DNA from: Plesiocystis pacifica SIR-1
GTDB lineage: Bacteria > Myxococcota_A > Polyangia > Nannocystales > Nannocystaceae
DNA: 52,419 bases
Assembly (NCBI RefSeq): GCF_000170895.1
Contig: NZ_ABCS01000074.1
Location: forward strand, 1 to 52,419
Reading direction: 5' to 3'
Part shown: positions 44,475 through 52,174 of the stretch, piece after piece
How the letters are laid out: each line of letters opens with the position of its first letter
How positions within the stretch are numbered: position 1 is the stretch's first letter
Translations under genes and position numbers: made by a program
The notes under the pieces: generated by a model
The model's database searches: none
Seen by the model: only the letters and a program-made list of their open reading frames with translations
What the model was told of the DNA's origin: nothing

Positions 44475-47400
44475 GACAGCTCCTCCCCGCGGTGGGCGGC
44501 CTCGACCAAGGGCGTGAACAGCAGCTCGTCGACCGAGGCCCACAGGTCCTCGGGCAACAGGGCCATGCCCCAGGGGCACAGGCTGCCCGTGACTCGGCCG
44601 GCCTCGGTGAAGTGCAGGCGCCGGGGCGTGGCCTCGAGCTCGTCGCGGCGCAGGGCCTTGTCGACGCTGAGGGCGTCGATGCCCCAGCTGGTCACGGTGT
44701 CGGTGTGCAGGATGTGGCGGACCAGCATGTGCGCCGAGCGGGCGCTGTCCTTGTCGCGCTCGCGGTCCTTGGCCTTGGTCTTGGGCGCGCCCTTGTCCTT
44801 GCTGGGGTGGACGTGGCGGGGCGAGAACTGGACCAGGCCCAGCTGGCTCGAGAAGATGGCCCCGGCGTGGCGGCCCTGGACGCGCAGGAGCAGGTTTCGC
44901 CACCGCCGCTTGCCGATCCGGGAGCTGTCCCCGGCCACGGCCTCGAGGTCCGCGCGCAGCTCTCGGCGCAGCCAGTGGGGCGTGCGCGGGGGTCCCCACT
45001 TGCGGTCCGTGGGCCACTTCGCGGCCGCCTTGTCGCCGGGGCCGTCGGGCCCCGAGCGGTCCCCGTAGACGTGGGCCTGGACCCGCCAGCCCCGCTCGGC
45101 GAGGGCGTCGAGCAGGGGCAGCAGGTAGATGGCGAAGGCGCCGCGGCTGTCCTGCTCTTGCAGGTGCACGGTGATCGCGTGGCGCTCGTTGGCGAGCAGC
45201 AGGGCGTCGACGATGCCCTTGCGCAGCTCGGCGTGGCTGTCCTCGGCGGCCTCGACGAAGAGCGCGGCGTCCTCGCCCTCGTAGAGCGCCGCGATGGTCA
45301 GCTCCTCGGCGCTCTCGATCGATCCGCAGTGGCTGTCGAGGTTGCGGACCGTGCCGGCGATGCGCCCGAGCTCGGCCTGCAGGCGGCCGAGCTCGGCGGC
45401 GTGCTCCCAGGGCGAGCGATCGTTGCGGCGGCGGTGGGTGCCGTAGCCGAGCTCGGCGACGAGGGTCCGCTCGCGCTCGACGAGGGCGCGGATCGGCGGG
45501 AGCTCGAGGCTGGCCCGAGCGCTGCGGCGCAGCTGGGCCACGCGCGCGAGGGCGTCGGTGGTCTTGCGCGAGCTCCGGCTCGTCGGCGCGCTGACCTGGA
45601 TGTGCAGGGCGTCCTGGGTCTCGCGGGCGACGCTGCGCAGGCCCGGGGCCGCGGGCGGGGTCGTGCCTGCGTCTGCATCTGGAGCGTCTCCGGCGGCCGG
45701 GGCCTCGCCGACCCACACCGAGGCCCCCTGACCCTGGCCGCCGAGGCGGGCGAGGGTCCGGGCCATGGGCGCGACCAGGCGATCCTCGAGCACGCGGCGC
45801 AGGGCCCGAGCCCCGTAGGTGCTCGAGTAGCCCTGCTCGGCGAGGCGGGCGAGGGTCCCGTCCTCGAGCTCGAGGGACACGCCGCGCTCGGCCAGGCCCT
45901 CGCGCTCGCGCACGCTCGTCAGCGAGACCCGGGCGACGGCCTGGATCTGCGCGCGGTCGAGGGGGTGGAAGGGGATGATGCGATCGATGCGGTTGACGAA
46001 CTCGGGCCGGAAGTGGGTGTCGACCTGCTCGAGGTAGTAGCGCTCGGCCTCGGCCTCGGCTCGCTTGGGGTCCGCGTCCGACGAGCCCCCGCCGAAGCCC
46101 GACTGCGGCCGGCGGTGGGCGGCCCCGAGGTTCGAGGTCATGATGATGATCGCGTTGTGGAACCAGGTCGTGCGCCCGCGCGCGTCGGACAGCCGGCCCT
46201 CGCCGCAGACCTGCAAGAGCAGGTCGAACACGGCGGGGTGGGCCTTCTCGACCTCGTCGAGGAGCAGCACGCAAAAGGGCTGCTGGCGCACGCGCCGGGT
46301 GAGCACGCCGTCCTCGCGGTCCGTGCCGCGGATCAGCCGGTCGGCGGCGAGCGGGTCCATGTACTCGCTCATGTCGAAGCGAGTCATGCGCTCGGGCGAG
46401 CCGAACAAAAAGCGCGCGAGGGTCTTGGCGACCTCGGTCTTGCCCACGCCGGTGGGGCCGACGAACAGGAAGGTCGCCAGGGGCTTGGCCGCGGGCTGGA
46501 GCCCGGCCTTGACCGTGCACAGGGTCTCGGCGACGCGGTCGATGGCCGCGCGCTGGCCGATGACCCGGGCGCCGAAGTACTCGACCACCCGCGCGAACTC
46601 GAGGCCGCGGTCCTCCCGGAGCAGGAACATGGGGATGCCCGAGTGGAGCGAGAAGCCCTTGTAGACCACGTCGGGGCTGATCGGGCGGGGCTTGCCCTCG
46701 GCGTCGAGCTCGGTCTCTTGGGTGGCGCGCAGGGACTGGTAAAAGCGCATCGCCTTGCCCGGGAAGGCCTGGTAGCTGAAGTAGCGCTCGGCCAGGTCGA
46801 CGAGGGGCTGGGCCGCGCCGCCCTTGCCCCGGCCCATGCGCGCGCTCGCCGATGGGCTCGCGGGTCCTAGCGTGAGGGTGGGGCGCTTGGGCTCGTAGCG
46901 TCGGTCGTAGCGGGCCTGGGCCTCGAGGATGGCCCGGGTCTGGGGCGCGTCGAGGGCGTGGACGGGCAGGCGGTTGAGCACGGAAAAAAAGCCGACGTGG
47001 CGCTTTTCGTGGTGCTCGAGGCGCTCGGGGGTCAGCTCGCCGAGCAGGCGCACCCGGCCGCGCTCGATCCACGGGCGGATCGACGCCGCCACGTCCCCGA
47101 GCTCGCCGCTGGTGCGCGCGAACAGGTCGGCGAGGTTGTCGAAGTAGAGCACGGCGTCGAGGGCCTCGGCCGCGGCCATGACGTCCTGGACCCGCTGCTC
47201 GAGCTGACCAAAGCCCGACTGGCCCGCGACCAGCTGGGCCCCGGAGGTCTGCACGATGACCGGCAGCCGCTCCCGGGCCGGGCGCTCGAGCTCGAGCCAG
47301 CGCTGGGCGAGGCCGAGGACGACCGCGGTCTTGCCGGACAGCTCCGGGCCCACGAGGGCGAGGGCGAGGCGCTCGGGCCCGCGCAGCAGGGCGTCGAGGG

Positions 47401-48136
47401 AGGCGATCTCGCGCTCGCGGTGGAGGATGGGCACGGTCCGGCGGCGGCGGACCTCGGCGAGCACGGAGGTGCCCACGCTGCTCAGCAGCTTGCGGGCTTC
47501 GGCCTGGGAGCGGTCCCGGGCGCGGCGGCGGCGAGCCTGGGCCCGAGCCTTGGGGTCGCTCTGCTCCTCGCGCTCGAGCTCGACGCGCAGGCGCTCGAGG
47601 GAGTAGGGGTTCCCGCCGCGCAGCAGCTGGAGGTAGTCGTAGCTCGACAGCGAGCGGGCCGCGAGCACCCGCTCGATGTCCCGGGCGATGACCCCGCGCA
47701 GGTGCTCGTCGAGGGCCGCGGCGCGCTGCGCCTCGCTCTGGTCTTCGTCGGCGTCCGCGTCCCGGGGCGGCCGGGGGACCCAGGCGAAGTGGCCGAGGTT
47801 CAAGACGGCGGCCCACCAGCCCTCGCGCTCCGCCACGCGCAGGCAGGGGAAGGGCAGGGTGCCGCGCATGCGCACGCGATCGGGGAGCTCGGCCCGGGCC
47901 ACGGGGACCTCGACGACGACGTGCTCGAGCTCCCCGGCGGGGCTGTAGGCCGCGAGCTTGGTCGCCTCGATGCGCGACAGGAGCTCGCGCAGGTAGAGCT
48001 CTTGCTGCTCGAGCACGGACTCTCGGGTCGCCCCGTGGGCCACGGCGCCCGGGTTGGCGAAGGGCCACGCCTGGAAGTCGCCGCTGGGCAGGGACTCCAC
48101 GACCAGCAACACTTCGAGCTCGAGGGGTTCCGGCAT
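44471..48136 (-). CDS. Clp/HSP100-type AAA+ protein 1 with release-factor-like C-terminus
   Basis: A 1,221-residue AAA+ protein and first gene of the operon. D1: GPELSGKTA (Lys269), loop GQSGFGQLEQR, Walker B VLYFDNLAD (Glu replaced by Asn), no Arg finger. D2: GPTGVGKTE (Lys566), VLLLDEVEK, FVNRID and GARALRR are intact; GYVG is absent. Residues about 880-1115 match the order of RF2: a W-containing helical start (SPWEHAAELGRLQAELG), an acidic coiled coil (LYEGEDAALFVEAAEDSH), a PCRF-like strand-helix ending RGWRVQAHVYGDRSG, then LLLRVQGRHAGAIFSSQLGL with SP after it. No GGQ is present. The ATG at 48136 was preferred; a GTG 39 bp upstream with GAGG before it is the alternative. Confidence 0.78.
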   Translation of the reverse strand: MPEPLELEVLLVVESLPSGDFQAWPFANPGAVAHGATRESVLEQQELYLRELLSRIEATKLAAYSPAGELEHVVVEVPVARAELPDRVRMRGTLPFPCLRVAEREGWWAAVLNLGHFAWVPRPPRDADADEDQSEAQRAAALDEHLRGVIARDIERVLAARSLSSYDYLQLLRGGNPYSLERLRVELEREEQSDPKARAQARRRRARDRSQAEARKLLSSVGTSVLAEVRRRRTVPILHREREIASLDALLRGPERLALALVGPELSGKTAVVLGLAQRWLELERPARERLPVIVQTSGAQLVAGQSGFGQLEQRVQDVMAAAEALDAVLYFDNLADLFARTSGELGDVAASIRPWIERGRVRLLGELTPERLEHHEKRHVGFFSVLNRLPVHALDAPQTRAILEAQARYDRRYEPKRPTLTLGPASPSASARMGRGKGGAAQPLVDLAERYFSYQAFPGKAMRFYQSLRATQETELDAEGKPRPISPDVVYKGFSLHSGIPMFLLREDRGLEFARVVEYFGARVIGQRAAIDRVAETLCTVKAGLQPAAKPLATFLFVGPTGVGKTEVAKTLARFLFGSPERMTRFDMSEYMDPLAADRLIRGTDREDGVLTRRVRQQPFCVLLLDEVEKAHPAVFDLLLQVCGEGRLSDARGRTTWFHNAIIIMTSNLGAAHRRPQSGFGGGSSDADPKRAEAEAERYYLEQVDTHFRPEFVNRIDRIIPFHPLDRAQIQAVARVSLTSVREREGLAERGVSLELEDGTLARLAEQGYSSTYGARALRRVLEDRLVAPMARTLARLGGQGQGASVWVGEAPAAGDAPDADAGTTPPAAPGLRSVARETQDALHIQVSAPTSRSSRKTTDALARVAQLRRSARASLELPPIRALVERERTLVAELGYGTHRRRNDRSPWEHAAELGRLQAELGRIAGTVRNLDSHCGSIESAEELTIAALYEGEDAALFVEAAEDSHAELRKGIVDALLLANERHAITVHLQEQDSRGAFAIYLLPLLDALAERGWRVQAHVYGDRSGPDGPGDKAAAKWPTDRKWGPPRTPHWLRRELRADLEAVAGDSSRIGKRRWRNLLLRVQGRHAGAIFSSQLGLVQFSPRHVHPSKDKGAPKTKAKDRERDKDSARSAHMLVRHILHTDTVTSWGIDALSVDKALRRDELEATPRRLHFTEAGRVTGSLCPWGMALLPEDLWASVDELLFTPLVEAAHRGEELS

Positions 48137-48248
48137 CGACGAGGCGCGAGTGTAGCAGCCAGTGCCGAGCGGCACCGTGCCCTCGTCGGGGGCCGCGGTG
48201 GGGCTCGGCTGCCGGGCCAGGCAGGTTCGCGCGCGCTGAATGGACAGA

Positions 48249-48290
48249 GTCGTGGACGTGGGGCAGGGAGGGCGTGGCGTCGTCCACGAC
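48249..48290. repeat. Perfect 10-bp inverted repeat upstream of the Clp operon
   Basis: GTCGTGGACG (48249-48258) and CGTCCACGAC (48281-48290) are exact inverted copies 22 bp apart, about 110-150 bp upstream of the first Clp-like gene. A regulatory operator or a leader hairpin is possible. Confidence 0.4.
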
Positions 48291-48300
48291 GGCTAGGACA

Positions 48301-48326
48301 GGGGACGGGCGTTCAGCACCGTCCCC
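48301..48326. terminator. Perfect 8-bp GC-rich hairpin downstream of the GspC-like gene
   Basis: GGGGACGG and CCGTCCCC pair around a 10-nt loop, 54 bp past the GspC-like stop codon. A TTT follows on the plus strand only, so as a minus-strand terminator it lacks the T-tract. It separates the GspC-like gene from the Clp operon. Confidence 0.45.
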
Positions 48327-48379
48327 TTTCTGGGTCGAGGTCGCGTGGGTCCGGTGGGAGGTCCGGCGGTCGCCGGGGC

Positions 48380-49453
48380 CTACTTGATCGAGATTTCCTT
48401 GGTGATCACCGCGCCCCCGCGCTCGACGACGACGGACAGGTGGCTGGCCCGGCGCAGCTTCATGTACATGCCCATGGCGTCGTCGATGGAGCCGAGCTTC
48501 TGGCCGTTGATCTCGCTGAGCACGTCGCCGTTTTGCAGGCCGATGAGCGTGGCCAGGCTGCCGCTTTGGATGCGCGAGACCTTGAAGCCCGCCGGCTCGC
48601 CGTCGCGGCGCACGGGGTACATGCGGGCCTGGGACATCAGCTGCTTGGGGTTGGCGAGGAGCGACTCGACGAACTTGCGGTCGACGGTGCAGCTGTTCGC
48701 GCTGCTGCAGTCGATGGCCTGCTCGGCGCCCGCGATGGCCACGGACTTGCCCTTGGAGCTCTTGGCCTTGGTGGCCTTGCGGGTCGACTGGACCGGGGCG
48801 GGCTTGGGCTTGGCCGGCTCGGCGCCGAGGCTGATGTACTCGCGCCGGCCCTGGTTCAAGAGGATCACCTTGCCGCGCTCGACGGCGAAGATGGTGACCC
48901 CGGGGCGGACGGCCTCGTTGGCGACGTAGGGCCCGAGGCTGTTGCTGTCGAGGTCGCGGATGGTGGCCATGGACCACGCGGGGTCGTCGGACTCCATGGT
49001 CGCCAGGAGCTGGAGGGGGAGGCTGCTGCGGACCTCGCCGGTGCCCAGGGGGCGGGCCCCGCTGGCCAAGGCCTCCGGGGCGACCTCGTCGGCGGGGGAG
49101 CAGGTCGGGCAAAAGGGGTTGCCCTCGACGATCGTGTCGCCGGTGGCTTGCTTGTAGCGGAGCTTGGTCGAGCTCCCGCGGGTCGAGCGGGGGTTGCTGC
49201 GCGCGGCGCTGGCCAGGGTCGGCTCGCCGTCTTCGAAGCCCGGGGGGTCGTCCTCCCCGTCTTCTTTGTCCTTGTCGCCCTCGTCGTCTTCGGCTCCGGC
49301 CTCGACCCCGTACTCGAGGAGGAGGCGGTTGCCGGCGTAGGTGGTCGCCGCGCTGCCCGCGAAGAACACGGCGATACCCACGGCTGCAAACTTGACGAGG
49401 CCGAAGTTGGACTGGAGCAGGCGGCGCATGTCTGGGATTGGTGCAACCGACAT
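48380..49453 (-). CDS. gspC: GspC-like type II secretion protein with PDZ domain
   Basis: A 357-residue inner-membrane protein. A short cytoplasmic tail and one membrane segment (about residues 18-42, FGLVKFAAVGIAVFFAGSAA) are followed by an acidic linker, then an HR-like domain (LPLQLLATMESDDPAWSMA... and GVTIFAVERGKVILLNQGRREYISL), which in GspC contacts the secretin GspD. Residues about 275-357 form a PDZ domain (IGLQNGDVLSEINGQKLGS). Domain order matches GspC. No other gsp gene is in the window, so this copy stands alone here, next to the Clp operon. An in-frame ATG at 49429 is an alternative start. It could serve a type II system encoded elsewhere. Confidence 0.78.
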   Translation of the reverse strand: MSVAPIPDMRRLLQSNFGLVKFAAVGIAVFFAGSAATTYAGNRLLLEYGVEAGAEDDEGDKDKEDGEDDPPGFEDGEPTLASAARSNPRSTRGSSTKLRYKQATGDTIVEGNPFCPTCSPADEVAPEALASGARPLGTGEVRSSLPLQLLATMESDDPAWSMATIRDLDSNSLGPYVANEAVRPGVTIFAVERGKVILLNQGRREYISLGAEPAKPKPAPVQSTRKATKAKSSKGKSVAIAGAEQAIDCSSANSCTVDRKFVESLLANPKQLMSQARMYPVRRDGEPAGFKVSRIQSGSLATLIGLQNGDVLSEINGQKLGSIDDAMGMYMKLRRASHLSVVVERGGAVITKEISIK

Positions 49454-49683
49454 GCCACGCCGGTGGCGAGCGCTTGCCCGAGCGCCAACGCCCGAAGAAG
49501 CGTGTCATTCCCCCACGATCGTCCCCATCTGCGACTCCTGGAGCCGGGCGGAGAACGCGAGACAGGGCCGCGACGACACGAGGGCGCCGCCATCCGTGAC
49601 ATTCTGGCAAGCGTGCCGAGCGGGCGTGGGGCCGGGTGGCTCCAGAGGCTGGTCGCTCGACTAGCCAGGGGAGGGCCCGGCGA

Positions 49684-50232
49684 TCAGAGGGGATCGACCC
49701 GTCGCCGTTGCTCGGATCCCAGCGCCCGGCGCAAGCTGGCCAGCCCTCGGGACAGGCGACTGCGCACGGTGTTGTCGTTCAGCCCGAGGCGCCCGGCGAT
49801 CTCCCGGTTGTCGTGGCCCGCGAGGTGGAGGGTCACGACCGCGCGAAAGGGGCTGCGGAGCTCGGCGACGGCGGCGTCGAGGGCCTGGCGTCGCTCGGCC
49901 CGGGCGACGCGCTCGCTCGGGCTGGTGTCGAGGGACTGCGCGTCCACCCCGCTGCGCGGGAGCTCCCGGTTGCGCATGCTCTGGCGGTGGCGCTCCGCGA
50001 CGACCCGGCGGGCGACGGCGTAGACGTAGCTGCGAAAGCTCGACGCGTGGCGAAAGCGCTCGGAGCGGGCCACGGTGTGCATCAGCGTCGACTGGGTGAG
50101 CTCCTCGACCTCGTCGTGGTGGACCCGCTCCCGGAAGTACTTGTGGAGGACTGGGTAGTAGCGCCGGGCCAGGGCATCGCCGGCTTTGCGGTCCCCCGAG
50201 AGGAAGGCCGCAATCAACTGTTCATCCCGCAT
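49684..50232 (-). CDS. ECF-type RNA polymerase sigma factor
   Basis: A 182-residue sigma-70-family protein. Region 2 covers about residues 20-95 (YYPVLHKYFRERV, VEELTQSTLM, FRSYVYAVARRVV). Region 4 covers about 115-170 with the helix-turn-helix NREIAGRLGLNDNTVRSRLSRG. There is no region 1 or 3, as in ECF factors. No anti-sigma gene is adjacent: the upstream neighbour is a sigma-54 activator and the downstream one is the GspC-like gene 230 bp away. The sequence DEQLIAAFLSGD at the start is typical, which supports the ATG at 50232. Its regulon cannot be told from this sequence. Confidence 0.9.
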   Translation of the reverse strand: MRDEQLIAAFLSGDRKAGDALARRYYPVLHKYFRERVHHDEVEELTQSTLMHTVARSERFRHASSFRSYVYAVARRVVAERHRQSMRNRELPRSGVDAQSLDTSPSERVARAERRQALDAAVAELRSPFRAVVTLHLAGHDNREIAGRLGLNDNTVRSRLSRGLASLRRALGSEQRRRVDPL

Positions 50233-50397
50233 TTCGCCAAGCTACCACCGGCGCAATGGCCCCCCGCGCACGCTCGTCGGGAACGCGACGGCGCAGAGCG
50301 AGTGCGCCGAGGTCGCGACGGACTCGCATGGTCGAGGCTCGCAGATCGTCGCGACACGCCGCAAAAAGTCGCGAGGCAGCGCACGTCGAAAATGGGA

Positions 50398-52170
50398 TCA
50401 GCTGTGGCCGAGTTTTCGCGCGAGGGTGTTGCGGCCGATGCCCAGCCTTCGTGCCGCCTCGCTCTGGTTGCCCTCGCAGGCCTGGACCACGGCTTCGATG
50501 TGGGCGCGCTCGATGGCGGCGAGGCTGAGGGTGGGATCGCCGAGCTGGAGGCCCAAATTGGGGCCCGAGTGGCCCGAACTCTGGCCAGTTTCCGTGGGAA
50601 CGGACCCTTGCTGAGTACGACCACGCTTCGCCTTGCGCGGCGCCAGGGGCAGGTCGTCGACGTCGATGGTCCCCTCGTCGGACAGCACCACCGCGGACTC
50701 GATGCAGTTCTCGAGCTCGCGGATGTTGCCCGGGAAGTCGTGCTCGAGCAGGCGGGCCTGGGCGGCCTTGGTGACCCGGTGGATCGGTCGGCCGTGGCGA
50801 CGCCCGTAGCGATCGACGAAGTGCTCGATGAGCCGCAAGCGGTCGGCCGAGCCGCGGTCGCGCAGGGGCGGCAGCTCGATGGGCACGACGCGGACGCGGT
50901 AGTAGAGGTCCTCGCGGAAGGCCCCGGCGTCGACCATGGCGGGCAGGTCCCGGTGGGTCGCGCAGATGACCCGGATGTCCGTGCGGATCGTGGTGGTCCC
51001 GCCGACGCGCTCGAACTCCCGGTCTTGGAGCACGCGCAGCAGCTTGCCCTGGAGGGTCAGGGGCAGCTCGCCGATCTCGTCGATGAACAGCGTGCCCCCG
51101 TCGGCGACCTCGAACTTGCCCGGCGCGGTCCGGTGCGCCCCCGTGAACGCCCCGCGCTCGTGGCCGAACAGCTCGTTCTCGATCAGCGCCTCGGGCAAGG
51201 TGGTGCAGTCGACCTTGACGAAGGCCTGCTCGCGCCGCGGCGAGTTGACGTGCACCGCCCGGGCGATGAGCTCCTTGCCGGTCCCGCTCTCGCCGGTGAT
51301 CAGCACGGTCGCGTCGGTGCCCGCGGCCTTGCGGACGATGGCGTAGACCTGGCGCATGGCCCGGGACTCGCCGACGATCTGGTTGAAGGTGTACTTGGGC
51401 CCCGGGCGGATCTGCGACTGGCTGGGGTCGGGCTCTTCGACCGCTTCGGACGGCTCTGGATCGGCCTCGCGCTCGAGGGGGCTGCGCGCGCGCAGGTCGG
51501 CGTAGAGGCTGGTCGCCTGGAGCACCTGGCCGGCGCTCGTGGCCAAGGTGGTGGCCTTGGCCTGGTCGGCGAGGGTGAACTGGCCGCGGCCGGCGTTGAG
51601 CAGCTGGAGCACGCCGATGACCTCGCCGGCGCTGTCGCGGATGGGCAGGGCGAGCATCGAGCGCGTCGAGAAGCCGGTCTGGCGATCGATGCTGGCGTCG
51701 AAGCGCGGGTCGGCCCCGGGATCGCTGACGGCGATGATCTGGCCCTGGGCCGCGACGGTCCCGGCGACGCCCTGGCCGAAGTCGAGGCGGATGCGCTCGA
51801 GCTCGGGGAGGTGGGCGACGACGCTGGTCAGGGTGCGGCTGCGGCCGTCGACGAGGTAGAGGGTCCCGCGCTCGGCGTCGAGGTGCTCGACGATGCTGTC
51901 GACGACGGTGACGAGCAGGGCGTCGAGCTCGACGCCGCGGGTCAGGTAGGGCGCCGCGGCCAGGGCGACGCTGTCGCCCGCAGCGTCCCCCTTGGCCCGA
52001 GCGCGACCCGAGCCCGATCCCGAGGGAGCCGTGGATCGGCGGCGCTTGGACGAGTCGCTCACGAGGCTCAGGGTCGCGCACGCTCGCGGCCGAGGAAAGG
52101 GCGGCCGGCCGAGGCCCTCCTCCCGCGGCCCCGAGCGCGCGCTGGGGGCATCGCCAGGGTGCTCGGTCAT
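50398..52170 (-). CDS. Sigma-54-dependent activator with GAF domain
   Basis: A 590-residue enhancer-binding protein. After a low-complexity N-terminus (about 1-70), a GAF domain spans about 75-225 (LDAERGTLYLVDG, FGQGVAGTVAAQG). The AAA+ domain (about 260-500) has Walker A GESGTGKEL, the sigma-54 contact loop GAFTGA, Walker B GGTLFIDEIGELP and the R-finger region FREDLYYRV. The C-terminus is a Fis-type helix-turn-helix (NQSEAARRLGIGRNTLARKLG). It senses an unknown small molecule or redox signal through GAF and activates sigma-54 promoters. It starts 4 bp after the MBL-fold gene's stop, so the two probably form an operon. An internal start near VSDSSKRRR would remove most of the disordered N-terminus. 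Confidence 0.93.
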   Translation of the reverse strand: MTEHPGDAPSARSGPREEGLGRPPFPRPRACATLSLVSDSSKRRRSTAPSGSGSGRARAKGDAAGDSVALAAAPYLTRGVELDALLVTVVDSIVEHLDAERGTLYLVDGRSRTLTSVVAHLPELERIRLDFGQGVAGTVAAQGQIIAVSDPGADPRFDASIDRQTGFSTRSMLALPIRDSAGEVIGVLQLLNAGRGQFTLADQAKATTLATSAGQVLQATSLYADLRARSPLEREADPEPSEAVEEPDPSQSQIRPGPKYTFNQIVGESRAMRQVYAIVRKAAGTDATVLITGESGTGKELIARAVHVNSPRREQAFVKVDCTTLPEALIENELFGHERGAFTGAHRTAPGKFEVADGGTLFIDEIGELPLTLQGKLLRVLQDREFERVGGTTTIRTDIRVICATHRDLPAMVDAGAFREDLYYRVRVVPIELPPLRDRGSADRLRLIEHFVDRYGRRHGRPIHRVTKAAQARLLEHDFPGNIRELENCIESAVVLSDEGTIDVDDLPLAPRKAKRGRTQQGSVPTETGQSSGHSGPNLGLQLGDPTLSLAAIERAHIEAVVQACEGNQSEAARRLGIGRNTLARKLGHS

Positions 52171-52174
52171 GGGC

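Noticed and set aside
38347..48136. Type VI secretion ClpV or canonical ClpB chaperone
   Set aside because: No M-domain, Clp-N or T6SS genes are present. The D1 ATPase is degenerate and there are three tandem non-identical copies.
40764..49610. A single open frame of about 2,948 codons on the minus strand spanning the Clp operon
   Set aside because: Only its last ~1,236 codons encode the recognisable AAA+ protein 2. The upstream part runs out of frame through protein 1, giving Arg/Pro-rich low-complexity sequence, and overlaps the GspC-like gene.
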